Source: Paenibacillus sp. FSL H8-0332 (lineage in GTDB: Bacteria > Bacillota > Bacilli > Paenibacillales > Paenibacillaceae). Taken from it: a DNA stretch of 64,000 nt. The position numbers and the translations under genes are program-made. Each line of letters begins with the position of its first letter. The stretch's first letter is position 1. The DNA is taken from positions 6,138,001 through 6,202,000 of the forward strand of contig NZ_CP150145.1 in NCBI RefSeq assembly GCF_037963835.1, written 5' to 3'. The notes beneath the pieces were generated by a model. It saw only the letters and a list, made by a program, of their open reading frames with translations. It was not told the origin of the DNA and did no database searches. Shown in pieces: positions 45,001-53,868 of the stretch.

Positions 45001-46236
45001 TTTGCTGGAGCCGTAGATGGCCGTCTCATCGACAATCAGCATCCCCTCCTCATCGGCAATCCGCAGATAATCGGACGGATACGGCTGCGCATGCAGCCGT
45101 ATGCTGTTAATGCCCGCCTGCCGGCACATCCGGTACCAGCCCCGGATATAGTCGTCTGTCTGCTGGGCCGCACCCTGAAAATGCCAGGAGTCCCCCCGCA
45201 GATTAACGGGAATCCCGTTCAGCATAAACTGCGGCCCCTCGCACCAGAACTCCCGGAAGCCGAAGGACTCGCTCCGGCGGTCCAGAACTACACCGTCCGA
45301 TTGAAGCACAAGCTCAAGCTCATACAGGACAGGGGAATCCGGGCTCCACAGCCTGGCCTCCTGCCAGGGCAAACTGAATGCCGCTCCGCCCCACTCCCGG
45401 CTGCCGGTATTGCCGCATAACTGCCGCCCTGCCGCAGCCTGCCCGGGAAGAAGCGATACTGCTGCTTCCGCTTCAAGTACGGGCAGCGGCTGCGACAGAA
45501 GCGGCGGCTCTGCCAGTGCTGACTGGACGCCGGACTTCCGCTCCCTGACCTGCAAAAGCACGCGCATTCCTTCGGGTGAGGGCCCCTCTTCTGTGCTGCT
45601 TATCAGAGCATCCACTTCCAGCCTTCCCTGCCGGACAGAGGTGCGGATCGTAAGATCCTCCAGCGATACCGGCGGATAGGCCTCCAGGAAGACATCCTGC
45701 CAGATGCCCCGCGCGATTCTGCCGAACCAGGAGCCGGAGAGTCCGGTGATTTTGGTCTCCCCGGAGGGAAGCACCGCCGTGTCGAAGCTGCCGCAGACCA
45801 CATGCAGATGCTGCTCCCGGCCGGGCTTCGTTAGCGCCGTGATATCCAGCCGCAAGGGCAGGAATCCGTCCTCCCAGACGGCAATCCGCTCGCAGTCCAG
45901 ATAGATTGCCGCTTTTTGCATAATGCCATCGAACCGCAGTACGATCCGCTGCTCGACCATCGTCTCCGGCACCTTAAAGCTGCGGTGAAGCACTCCGGCT
46001 TCGGCTGCATTCCATTCCTCCGGGTAGCTGTACACATCGAAGGGTTGGAAATGATATTCGGCGACTTCGCCGAATTTGCTGCCCGAAGGCGCAGGATAGC
46101 TGTAGCGCCAGCTCGATGGGACCTGTATTTTGCGGGCTTCGTATTGCAATCTCTCCGGAAGGGCACGGCTGCGCGGCTGGTCATAGAGCGGCATGAAATC
46201 CCACTCGCCATTGAGACATATGGATGTACGTAACAT
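42037..46236 (-). CDS. Very large GH2-family glycosidase with C-terminal extension
   Basis: 1399 residues from the ATG at 46236 (MLRTSICLNGEWDF), with AAGGAG seven bases upstream. GH2 sugar-binding domain (about 1-180), immunoglobulin-like domain to about 335, then the TIM barrel (about 340-620) with VILWSVQNEMRW (acid/base Glu in NE) and TFGEHGGWW (nucleophile Glu). No signal peptide. A long C-terminal half includes an Ala/Pro-rich linker (about 970-1000, rich in AAAPPAATRSAG-type repeats) and a final beta domain ending LTMDEVEPK. It follows the RhaM-like gene by 2 bp and overlaps the GH94 gene. Likely a beta-galactosidase/glucuronidase/mannosidase-type enzyme; substrate unknown. Confidence 0.87.
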   Translation of the reverse strand: MLRTSICLNGEWDFMPLYDQPRSRALPERLQYEARKIQVPSSWRYSYPAPSGSKFGEVAEYHFQPFDVYSYPEEWNAAEAGVLHRSFKVPETMVEQRIVLRFDGIMQKAAIYLDCERIAVWEDGFLPLRLDITALTKPGREQHLHVVCGSFDTAVLPSGETKITGLSGSWFGRIARGIWQDVFLEAYPPVSLEDLTIRTSVRQGRLEVDALISSTEEGPSPEGMRVLLQVRERKSGVQSALAEPPLLSQPLPVLEAEAAVSLLPGQAAAGRQLCGNTGSREWGGAAFSLPWQEARLWSPDSPVLYELELVLQSDGVVLDRRSESFGFREFWCEGPQFMLNGIPVNLRGDSWHFQGAAQQTDDYIRGWYRMCRQAGINSIRLHAQPYPSDYLRIADEEGMLIVDETAIYGSSKSMDAAHPDFIDNCRAHVQRLVQRDKNHPSVILWSVQNEMRWVDGRDHYKQHIPGLIQLMKALDDTRPVMVEGDNRLVSRQQTEVESRHYNIDGTIAQWDRQVPLTFGEHGGWWYICPQNSSMYSGMDVYKDSDASAAGLAHKERLFVEYARRQGVSGISTFNFVHYFMRAMPEQELKLPQADLATPGPKPAVIPAYSLSLNNGLLPEEYPVYRPNPAFAIMAAAFKPVTLIAAEYNRSFFDDAPVSRSFDVYNDTLSAQEVTVECEVMQGGRRVHSETFRFRHEPAARQSIRLEWMPEAVHGEGAGEGAGVGVPAGEGEATLSARLLHGSELMHELEVSYRLLSGSCRTGPVEIALPAAYIGSDRDFQAIHALVPALVRAEPEAVESLAAGTLLIVGSKMEDKDGSLDRRLRGFVQRDGRLLLLEQLHLSPGRLPLTRREFIRAHAGDYGHPVLRGLGAEDLMYWHEELREDGPLPIIRAAFEKPVTGDFTLLLECSAGDFGDGGDLWSPLLEYRSGAGMFLANQLEIMDHLQRVPQALLLLRSLLQYAGRAVHAAAPPAATRSAGPAAAAKPAAAALAPAAARSAAVWVRSGGMAEALLSKLRLKGQSLDSAAGLSGLTPGLLVVEAALLGTPGAAEAVRQAALAGGSVLVLPAEPGGQEALARLLDAPVRIAPHGTYHLAADYAHAAVQGISPVDLFGFDKVHLSPRDVVNRELAAYRLEVPDAGVLCTSVEGTAWKDYFAGQHTAEYSRLALVELNRSQAAAPGAFVIRQAAGAGEILCSQLLTDPDSDKSLRLYTRLLANLGAAFDDELLLHDKETAQWAVEAAMTLFCPPHIDYEAMKDYYTDPEFSLNNLGEGLYGWMKKKERRPDGTFLIPAPEGRPLFLSCFVHLPKAADAALGSVSPDGTRTGRLRVNSACAFDIYMNGRLVPEPEQEITLASGVNRLIAIVRGAQEDIAFGMVFLNTDGTYMNDLEFRLTMDEVEPK

Positions 46237-46238
46237 AT

Positions 46239-46904
46239 TCATTCTCCTTTTCCTGTATGGGGGCGGGGGATGGTTAGGACGAGCCCAAGCTTTTTCCAAA
46301 TGGCCTGATCCGGCCCCATCTCACTCCATTTCCTGAAATGCGGGTCCATCACCTCACCCCAGTTCTCCGGCCGGAGATTCGTGGTAAGCTTCCCGGCGTA
46401 CGGGGCAGGTTCAACCGTTGCAGGCAGCTCTGAATAAAAGAACAGCAGGTTCTCATGCAGGCCGATGATCCCGTACTTGTCACCGTCTCCCGGGCGCTCC
46501 TCCTGATATTGATAATGGTGATACACATAACTTGCGACCTGCTCCGGCTTCAGCGCCGCCACTCTTCCGTAGGGGGTTCCAGTCGTATGACTGCGCTTCC
46601 ATTGCTCTGCGGAGACCGGCTGCTGATAATGAAAAATATCCATCATAGGCACCCACAACCGGGGTTGCTCCCCTCCCGGCCATTCCTTGAGAATCTCTGC
46701 CGCACCCTGAAATAGCTGCTCCGGCTCCGCCTCCCGGCTGGCGCACTCATAGTACAGAAACAGCTCCTTGCCATTCTGAAAAACACTAAGCTGTGCAAGG
46801 CCCAGCCTGTCCATGCGTTTACTCAGCAGTCCGGTCTGCGCGCCCCAGAACGCTGACGGATTAGCATCCTCCCTGCACTCGGCTCTATATAAACAACGCT
46901 GCAT
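46239..46904 (-). CDS. L-rhamnose-mutarotase-like (dimeric alpha/beta-barrel) protein, duplicated
   Basis: 221 residues. The second half, RVAALKPEQVASYVYHHYQYQEER...YGIIGLHENLLFFYSELP, has the RhaM pattern of a strand, a helix with Tyr/His, then a strand. The first half (QLSVFQNGKELFLYYECASREAEPEQLFQGAAEIL...WVPMMDIFHY) repeats it less clearly. RhaM interconverts rhamnose anomers. It is the first gene of the RhaM-GH2-GH94 unit, 2 bp from GH2. The duplication and loss of some motifs make catalysis uncertain. Confidence 0.55.
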   Translation of the reverse strand: MQRCLYRAECREDANPSAFWGAQTGLLSKRMDRLGLAQLSVFQNGKELFLYYECASREAEPEQLFQGAAEILKEWPGGEQPRLWVPMMDIFHYQQPVSAEQWKRSHTTGTPYGRVAALKPEQVASYVYHHYQYQEERPGDGDKYGIIGLHENLLFFYSELPATVEPAPYAGKLTTNLRPENWGEVMDPHFRKWSEMGPDQAIWKKLGLVLTIPRPHTGKGE

Positions 46905-47283
46905 CGTGTCCCTCCAACCTTATGTCATCTACCCTTCTAGAGTAACGTATCCGGCGGGCCGGTTCCTTGACGATCATGCCCTTCTTTAGCATAATAACGA
47001 CATGCGAAAATGCAGCCATAAGCTGATGTGATATAGCAGCGGAATCCGGCTTACTGTTAGAGCAATACACAATGCCCGCCGATACTCCAGGAATAAAGAA
47101 GAGGCTTGTTCCGGGAGAAAAATGGGAGGCTGATTGGGGCCTGCCAACGGCGACGCTGGGGGGCATATACACTTGACTCGTGCGCCAACAGTGCTATTCC
47201 AGTAAATGCAGTGTATTTATACCCTTCATTCGTGCACTGACGGTGGTTTTGTAGAACGGCAGCACCTCCGCACCAAGCACACA
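46905..47283. other. Intergenic region between the AraC-type regulator and the RhaM-like gene
   Basis: No credible gene. It probably carries the promoter of the RhaM-GH2-GH94 unit. One unit related to the 18-bp repeat family occurs at 47195-47212 (TATTCCAGTAAATGCAGT). Confidence 0.5.
47195..47212 (+). repeat. Isolated 18-bp unit of the TGTTGCA-type repeat family
   Basis: TATTCCAGTAAATGCAGT is similar to TATTGCACAAAATACACT at 32126; match is partial. Confidence 0.35.
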
Positions 47284-47316
47284 AACAAGACGGCAGGGGG
47301 CCCCGGCCGTCTTGTT
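47284..47316 (-). terminator. Terminator of the AraC-type regulator gene
   Basis: AACAAGACGGC and GCCGTCTTGTT form a perfect 11-bp stem with a GC-rich loop (AGGGGGCCCCG), followed on the minus strand by TTTGTGTG, 78 bp after the stop. Confidence 0.75.
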
Positions 47317-47393
47317 ACACGCCTTGTAGCTCAACCAACTTATCTCCGTAGCTGTACCGCTGTGCGCCCCGTTTACGCCACGCATCCATGAAC

Positions 47394-49670
47394 CTAACCC
47401 TCCCCATCACTTTCACCATTATGCAGGGGACTGCCCTGGGCTTTGCGGTATTCGCCCGGCGTGATGCCTTCGAGCTTCTTGAAGACGCGGATGAAGGACA
47501 TGGGGTACAGATACCCCACGCGCTCCGCGATGCTCTGCACTGGTTCGGAGGTTCCGGTCAGCAGGCGCTTGGCCTCCTCCATGCGCAGGCGGGCCAGATA
47601 ATCGACGAAGTTCTCGCCGATCTCCTCCTTGAAGATCCGGCTTACCGTCTTGGTGTTCATGGCGAAGCTGTCGGCAACATGGGTCAGGGAGAAATCGGGA
47701 TCAGCGTAATTGCAGCCGATATATTCGCGCACCTTATTGGCGAGCGTGTACTGCTCACGGTTCATCCGCAGGCTGCGCAGCGCCTCCTCCATCTCCTCCA
47801 GCGAAGAGACCAGCTCCCCGTGCAGCTCCTCAATCCATTCAAAAGACTCCGGCGAATGCGGAATTCCCCGCAGCCGCCCGTTATTCCAGATCCCCTTCAT
47901 CTCCGGCGGCAGCTCCTGCATCTCCCGGGACAACCCCGTCTCCAGCAGCCTCAGCAGCCGGACGATATCCTCCTTGGAGTAGTTGCCGCCTGCCAGCAGC
48001 TCAAAGATCCGCTCAATCAGCGGCTTCCACTCCGCGTTCCCCAGCCGGTACAGCTGGGGAACGGCGCCGATGGCCTGAACCAGCACATCCATGCCTTCTG
48101 CCGGAGGCAGCGGACTTCCGGCCGGCGCCGCATAGACGCGGCCGGGACCGGCGGTGATTTTGCGGTCCAGCGCCCCCAGGGCCTGGCGGTACGCACCCGA
48201 TAAGCCGCTGAGGCCGGCGGAAGGTCCGCTGATACCGAAGGTAGCCGTGAACTTGAGATGCTGCTTCACCCAGGACCGGGCCGACTCGGCAATGATCAGC
48301 GTCTTCCCGGGGATGTCCGCTGTCTCCTCATCCGCAGAGCGGCGGAACAGAAGTCCCAGACGGCCCGGTCCGATCCACTCGGTCCACAGGGAACCCCCTT
48401 CCTTCTCGGCGATCTCCTGAATCACACTGCGCAGCGTGAACTTGAACAACGCCTGATCCCGTGCCGAATAATCTGCGGCAAAAGCCTCATAGAAATCAAT
48501 CTCGGCAATGCCCACCACCGCACCTGCCAATTCACCGTCCATCCCGATCCGTTCCGCTTCCCGGCTCCAGTTATCCGCCGACATCTGGCCGCTGTTCTCC
48601 AGCAGCTCCTTGAATAACTGATTTCGCCTGTGCAGAATCCCCTCGGCCTGCTGCTTCTCATAGCTGTTGGTCTGCTCGATCAGACTCTCCAGCGCATGGC
48701 CGATGAAGGCAAACTCGTCGCCTTCCTTGCTCAGCGGCTTCCAGCCGAAGGAACGGTCCTCCCCGAAGGAGTAGATTCTTCTCATTACCTGCTCAATCGG
48801 ACGGTAATTGCGGTGGCTGATATACGTCATGGCGGCGATACCGCCGATGATGGCGGCAAACCCCAGGACCGCCCAGACATTGGAGAAGGCAGACAGCAGG
48901 GAGAAGGCCTTGGCCCGCTCCATGCCTACCTGGATCGTCCAGCCGGTATAGGAGGATATGCGGCTGACTGCCTGACTCTGAATCTGCGGTCCGGAGCAGG
49001 CCTCTCCCCCTGCAAAAGCGCGTCCCGCCGCATCCTTCAGGCAGATCTCCGTATTCTCCATGTTCATCTCCTGAATCAGCGCCTGCAGCGACTGCTTCCG
49101 CACGTTAATGACAATCAGCCCCTGCTCACCGGAGAAATAAGGCACCTGCTCCACCAGCGAAATGACTGATTTCCGCTGATCCTCACCGGAGAACAGCTGC
49201 AGCTCACGGATTCCGCTCCAGACCGGGCCGACGGTATTCTTCATCGCAGACGCTATGAAGCTGCGGTCCCCGAAGTCCGGCAGACGGGAGGAGAAATGCT
49301 GCATCAGCACCTTGCCGTCAGCCGCGCGGTATAAATAGACCGAATCAATCATCGGCAGCGGCGACATGAAATCCAGCAGTACCTCCGTTACCCCGTAATC
49401 GCGGTAAGGATCAAGCTTCCCCGGACGGTCAAAATAACTGTCCACCTGATCATCCATCAGCAGGCTTTTGATCGTCATGGTCTCCAGATTGCGCAGGGTA
49501 GTATCTACAATCTGCAGCACGTTCTCTGCATACACGCCGTTTGCCTTCGAGGTCTGCTTCTCCATCGCCTCATTTAAGGTCACGAAGAACAGGATAATCA
49601 GGCAGAACACCACCGCAAACAGGATGGGCAGATAGGAAAGAATCAGTCGGTACAGCCATTTCTTATGCAT
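47394..49670 (-). CDS. Membrane-bound AraC-family regulator with extracellular sensor domain
   Basis: 758 residues from the ATG at 49670 (MHKKWLYRLILSYLPIL), with AGGGG nine bases upstream; an ATG nine bases earlier is an alternative. The first membrane helix is about 8-35, followed by a dCache-like extracytoplasmic region (to about 270), a second helix near 270-290 (VWAVLGFAAIIGGIAAMTYI), a long helical region, and a C-terminal AraC/XylS domain (about 650-750) with THVADSFAMNTKTVSRIFKEEIGENFVDYL and QSIAERVGYLYPMSFIRVFKKLEGITPGEYRK. It is a one-component transmembrane sensor-regulator for the surrounding sugar genes. Confidence 0.85.
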   Translation of the reverse strand: MHKKWLYRLILSYLPILFAVVFCLIILFFVTLNEAMEKQTSKANGVYAENVLQIVDTTLRNLETMTIKSLLMDDQVDSYFDRPGKLDPYRDYGVTEVLLDFMSPLPMIDSVYLYRAADGKVLMQHFSSRLPDFGDRSFIASAMKNTVGPVWSGIRELQLFSGEDQRKSVISLVEQVPYFSGEQGLIVINVRKQSLQALIQEMNMENTEICLKDAAGRAFAGGEACSGPQIQSQAVSRISSYTGWTIQVGMERAKAFSLLSAFSNVWAVLGFAAIIGGIAAMTYISHRNYRPIEQVMRRIYSFGEDRSFGWKPLSKEGDEFAFIGHALESLIEQTNSYEKQQAEGILHRRNQLFKELLENSGQMSADNWSREAERIGMDGELAGAVVGIAEIDFYEAFAADYSARDQALFKFTLRSVIQEIAEKEGGSLWTEWIGPGRLGLLFRRSADEETADIPGKTLIIAESARSWVKQHLKFTATFGISGPSAGLSGLSGAYRQALGALDRKITAGPGRVYAAPAGSPLPPAEGMDVLVQAIGAVPQLYRLGNAEWKPLIERIFELLAGGNYSKEDIVRLLRLLETGLSREMQELPPEMKGIWNNGRLRGIPHSPESFEWIEELHGELVSSLEEMEEALRSLRMNREQYTLANKVREYIGCNYADPDFSLTHVADSFAMNTKTVSRIFKEEIGENFVDYLARLRMEEAKRLLTGTSEPVQSIAERVGYLYPMSFIRVFKKLEGITPGEYRKAQGSPLHNGESDGEG

Positions 49671-49756
49671 CGGTGTCATCCCCTGTAAGTCCAGATGTTG
49701 GTGATCCTTAAGGCTGCGGGTGCAGGTTACGGGGCCGGATTCCTAAATACAGGTTG

Positions 49757-52700
49757 TCAGTACCCCAGCTCGGTGCTGGCATTACGTGAGATCAGTCCGA
49801 AGTACCCGGCTTCTCCAATGGCCCCGGCGGCGGTGTCCAGATAGTTGAATACCTGCACCCCGTTAACCTTCAGGATCAGGCGCACACCTCCGGATTCTTG
49901 AAAAGCACCCAGCTGAACCCGTTTGCGCTCCCGGAAGGGCAGGAACGAATTAGGAATCGCCGGTCCGCCCAGACTGGTCAGGCCCTCGATCTTACCGTAA
50001 ATAACAGTGCGTACCCCATTGTTGAAGCGGTGCAGCTCAATGCCCGAGGTTCCAACGACCACCAGATACATGCTGCCGGTGCTGTAGCTCAGCTCCTTGC
50101 TCTGATTATTCAGCATCAGGGCATACCAGTTGGAGGAGACGGAGCTGTCATTGATTCTCATAGTGAAATCCAGCAGCTCATTCTGATACTTGCGGTTCTG
50201 GTAGATAATATGGCCTCCGGGTGCCCGCAGGGTCAGCGTATCCGTCCCGCTCTCCTTCAGCCCGTTAGCCGTTGCCGCTACATACCAGCCGTCCGGGTCC
50301 TGCACCTCGCCTTGCAGGGTATGATCGTAGGTACTCTCCTCATTCCATACCTTAACCTCATATTGTCCCTGCGTCACAGCGCCCAAATACTCCGTAGAGA
50401 GTGTAAGTGTGGCCGTGCCGGTCTGATGGGCTGTTAACAGGCCGTTCCCGCTGACGCTGACGATGGAAGGATCGCTGCTCGTATAGGTGACCGCCTCCAG
50501 CTCCTCACGGTTGCCGAACAGCGTCTCGCCATACGGCTGCAATTGCAGGTCTGCGCCTTCACGGATGTATGCGACATGACCGTCATGTCCCTCCAGAAGG
50601 ACCGTGGACAGGGTGTCTCCCACGAACACATCCGCGCTGAGGGTGCGCAGCATTGAGCCGTTCAGGATGCTCACTACAAGCTTCGTCTGTCCCTGGCTCA
50701 GTCCGGTGACCTCGCCCCCGCTGCTAACCGAGGCCACTGCCGGATCAAGAATACTGTAAAAGAAGGTGCTCGACGCTGTACCCAGCGGTCGGTCTTTGCC
50801 GTCCATCGCCTGAAGGGACACCTGCTTACTTGCACCGGCTGCCAGTTTGAGCGGAGCAAGCTTCCAGCGGCTGACCTGCCCTTCTGCGGCAGAGGCGTAT
50901 TCCGGCTGAATCCCCGCCTGTTCCATAATGGACAGGGCCGCCTGCGGCCATGCGGCATCCGGCTGGACCAGATTATTCTGAAACAGCACATTGCGCCCGT
51001 TGTTGGTGTATCCGTCTGTTGTCGTATAGTTGTTCACAAAATCCACATCATGGATGGTCGGCACATAGGCCATCGCCCAGCGGAGCGGGGAATGCCAGAG
51101 CGGAGCATCCTTCAGATCAATGACGTTATGCTCGAATCTCCAATAGGCAGAGCCTTCATCCGTGTAGAGAACGGCATTGCCGTCCATCTGATTGCGGATG
51201 TAGTTGCCGCTGACCAGGTTTTTGTCGGGCGCTGTGGCTCCTGTCGGCCCGAGACTGTAAATGGCACCTCCGTCACGCAGCCCCATGCCCATGAGGTCAT
51301 AAATCAGATTATTCTGAATCTTGACGTTCCGGGTCGCGGCATCGAACAGCTTATCCCAGCCATAGCCGATGTGAGTTCCGCTGTAAGGCAGATTGTACAT
51401 TTCATTATGGCTAATATCCATATCCACAGGATAGCCTGCCGATACGGCGGACGCTGATTTATAATCGATACCGATATCATGAATCACATTGTTCAGCACA
51501 TCATTATTCTTCATCAGCAGCCGGTGGTCTTCCGGATGATAGATATTGCGGTCCGCCGAATTCGGCTGGCCCACATTCAGCGCGCTGCCGGAAATATCAT
51601 AGAAGCGGTTACCCTCGATCAGGCTGTTCTGAACACCGTTCTGCATCCGCACCGCTGTAATCCCCAGCTTGGTGAACTCGTTGCTGCGGAAATTCACCGT
51701 GTTCGCCAGCTCCAGCATCACCGCTGCATCGGTCAGTTCATCAGGGATGGACGGATAACGCAGATGGTTGTTCTGGGAATCGGAATGTCCCGCAGCCGTG
51801 CTGGGCCAGTTCCAGGTGGTATACATAAATTTCAGGCCTGCAAAATTCAGGTTGCGCACCGGTTCATCGGCGGATTCACCGTAGATTGTAGCGAGCTGTT
51901 CCAGTACCGGAACCACCACCTCGGCGGTGGAGAGATTCTCCCAGGCGCGCGGCTTGTAATACAGCATCCCTTCCTGGCGGTTATAGTACCATTCGCCAGG
52001 CTCATCCAGCAGCTCAAACGCATTCTCATAATAGACCGGAACCGTCGCCGAGGTTAATCCGCGGTTGAAGACCGCGCTGCGGCCCGGCTCTTGGAGCACA
52101 ATCTGCGCCGTGCCGCCTGAAGAAGCGACAGACGCTACTTTGATCCGGGAATTCGTCCACAGCTCATTGTATACAAGCTCCAGATCATCGATGTTGCCCC
52201 ATCCGGCCAGCTCCGGGTTATCGGATGTATAGCCGGTGGCTGTCTTGACCGGATTAACCAGCCCCGCCGTACTGCGGGCCCGGACCGCGCGGATGCCGTC
52301 CACGAATAACTGCCGGGTCTGAAGGCTGGTTCCTACGTTAGCTCTGTAGATCCCCCTGGCACTGTCGAACACTGCCCAACCCGTGACGGGCCGTCCCCCG
52401 CTGATGGCTGCCTGCTCCCCGGGATAACTGCGGTAAGTAATGAAATAGCCGTTCGTCCCGGAATCCTCAGGGGTAAATGCCAGCGGCTCCGTCAGCGTAT
52501 AGGTCCCTTCTCTCAGATTCACCACGATATCCGCATCCATATCATCATTCAGCAGACGAACCGCCTCCTGTGTCCGGGCAATCGTCCGGAAGGGAGCTGC
52601 TTCCGTGCCGTTATTGCTGTCATCCCCGTCCGGGGCGACATACAGCTCTTGACCGGTTGTACGTCCAGTCACCGTAACGGAAGTCTCAGCGCGCACGCTG

Positions 52701-53833
52701 CCGGTCTCATCTGTGACGAACACGGTCGTTGTTCCGGCGCTTACACCCGTCAGCTCTCCGTAGCTGTCAATCACGGCAATGCTCTCATCCTCCGTTCCCC
52801 ACTGGATACCAGTATCCGTATTGTCCTGTGGCGTTACCGAGGCCTGTAACAGCACACGGGAGCCTGCGGGCACCGTCCGCTCCAGTGGAGCCAACACGAT
52901 GGCCGTAATCGGATCTTCGTAGACGGCTACTGTCGCAGTGACGGCCGGAAGCCCCTCATTCGGCTGGGCTGTCACCACGGTGGTTCCCTGACGGATGCCT
53001 GTGACCAGGCCGTTGCCATCCACTGTGGCGACCTCCCCGTTGCCGGAAGACCAGACAGCCGTCTGATCTGTAGCATCCGCAGGTGTGAACTGAAGAGGCA
53101 AGGACAGCTTATCACCTCTTCGCAGACTGTAGCTTTCCTGGGAAAAGGCTGCACTGAGCGCCTGTTTGTATCCGCTTACAATAAAATTGTCAAAGCCGAT
53201 CTTGCCCGTGCTGTCTTTATAGAATCCCATATAAAAGGAGGTTAACGCCCCTCCCTCGGCCATCGGCTCCTTCGTCAGCAGACGGTTGCCGTCAATGGAC
53301 AGATCGAAGGTATGGCCGCCGCCGTCGAGCGACAGGCGCACCTCATGCCATACGCCTGCCGATACCGGCAGTACGGAGGTCCAGGACCCGGCGCCTTTTT
53401 TCATATAGCTGAACGCTCCGTTGTTAATGGCGAACTTCACCAGCGGCACGGAACCGCTCTGCGGGGTGGGCAGGTAGATCACGGCTCCGGTCTGCTCGGC
53501 TCTGAACGAATAGCTGAACATGCTTCTGTACGTCACATCTGTAACGGATCTGCTGATGCTGTAGCTGCTGGCGAGCTTACTGGTCTGCTGGAGCTCCAGC
53601 AGCTTGCCGGGATATCCCTCCCAAGCCTGCACTCCCACACTCACTCCCTGGGGAGGTGTCTTAATCGTCCATCCGGCCGGCTTCGCACCGGGGCTATACG
53701 TCTCAAAGGTCTCTTCCAGCCTGTAATCACTGTCCGCCCGGGCAACAGATCCAAGGTCTGCCGGGAGAAGTCCCAGCAGCAGAACCATAATGATAGCGTA
53801 TACAAATAAGGGTTTCCGGCTTGATTGTCTCAT
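49757..53833 (-). CDS. Very large secreted right-handed beta-helix protein, GH141-like core with Ig-like domains
   Basis: 1358 residues from the ATG at 53833 (MRQSSRKPLFVYAII), with GAAAGGTGG upstream. Signal peptide about 1-32. A laminin-G/concanavalin-like domain (about 40-220) is followed by two Big_2 Ig-like domains (about 225-400), a beta-helix catalytic-like core (about 405-940) starting ELYVAPDGDDSNNGTEAAPFRTI and AISGGRPVTGW, and two more Ig-like repeats (about 950-1150), then a terminal sandwich domain. The core resembles GH141 and related parallel beta-helix enzymes. It would act outside the cell on a polysaccharide before import. Family assignment is tentative. Confidence 0.75.
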   Translation of the reverse strand: MRQSSRKPLFVYAIIMVLLLGLLPADLGSVARADSDYRLEETFETYSPGAKPAGWTIKTPPQGVSVGVQAWEGYPGKLLELQQTSKLASSYSISRSVTDVTYRSMFSYSFRAEQTGAVIYLPTPQSGSVPLVKFAINNGAFSYMKKGAGSWTSVLPVSAGVWHEVRLSLDGGGHTFDLSIDGNRLLTKEPMAEGGALTSFYMGFYKDSTGKIGFDNFIVSGYKQALSAAFSQESYSLRRGDKLSLPLQFTPADATDQTAVWSSGNGEVATVDGNGLVTGIRQGTTVVTAQPNEGLPAVTATVAVYEDPITAIVLAPLERTVPAGSRVLLQASVTPQDNTDTGIQWGTEDESIAVIDSYGELTGVSAGTTTVFVTDETGSVRAETSVTVTGRTTGQELYVAPDGDDSNNGTEAAPFRTIARTQEAVRLLNDDMDADIVVNLREGTYTLTEPLAFTPEDSGTNGYFITYRSYPGEQAAISGGRPVTGWAVFDSARGIYRANVGTSLQTRQLFVDGIRAVRARSTAGLVNPVKTATGYTSDNPELAGWGNIDDLELVYNELWTNSRIKVASVASSGGTAQIVLQEPGRSAVFNRGLTSATVPVYYENAFELLDEPGEWYYNRQEGMLYYKPRAWENLSTAEVVVPVLEQLATIYGESADEPVRNLNFAGLKFMYTTWNWPSTAAGHSDSQNNHLRYPSIPDELTDAAVMLELANTVNFRSNEFTKLGITAVRMQNGVQNSLIEGNRFYDISGSALNVGQPNSADRNIYHPEDHRLLMKNNDVLNNVIHDIGIDYKSASAVSAGYPVDMDISHNEMYNLPYSGTHIGYGWDKLFDAATRNVKIQNNLIYDLMGMGLRDGGAIYSLGPTGATAPDKNLVSGNYIRNQMDGNAVLYTDEGSAYWRFEHNVIDLKDAPLWHSPLRWAMAYVPTIHDVDFVNNYTTTDGYTNNGRNVLFQNNLVQPDAAWPQAALSIMEQAGIQPEYASAAEGQVSRWKLAPLKLAAGASKQVSLQAMDGKDRPLGTASSTFFYSILDPAVASVSSGGEVTGLSQGQTKLVVSILNGSMLRTLSADVFVGDTLSTVLLEGHDGHVAYIREGADLQLQPYGETLFGNREELEAVTYTSSDPSIVSVSGNGLLTAHQTGTATLTLSTEYLGAVTQGQYEVKVWNEESTYDHTLQGEVQDPDGWYVAATANGLKESGTDTLTLRAPGGHIIYQNRKYQNELLDFTMRINDSSVSSNWYALMLNNQSKELSYSTGSMYLVVVGTSGIELHRFNNGVRTVIYGKIEGLTSLGGPAIPNSFLPFRERKRVQLGAFQESGGVRLILKVNGVQVFNYLDTAAGAIGEAGYFGLISRNASTELGY

Positions 53834-53868
53834 AATAGCCACCTTTCCGTATGGAAGCAAGTATAGTG

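Noticed and set aside
46885..47172. 95-residue reading frame on the minus strand in the intergenic gap
   Set aside because: No RBS, no recognisable domain, and it overlaps the RhaM-like gene start; composition is that of non-coding DNA.
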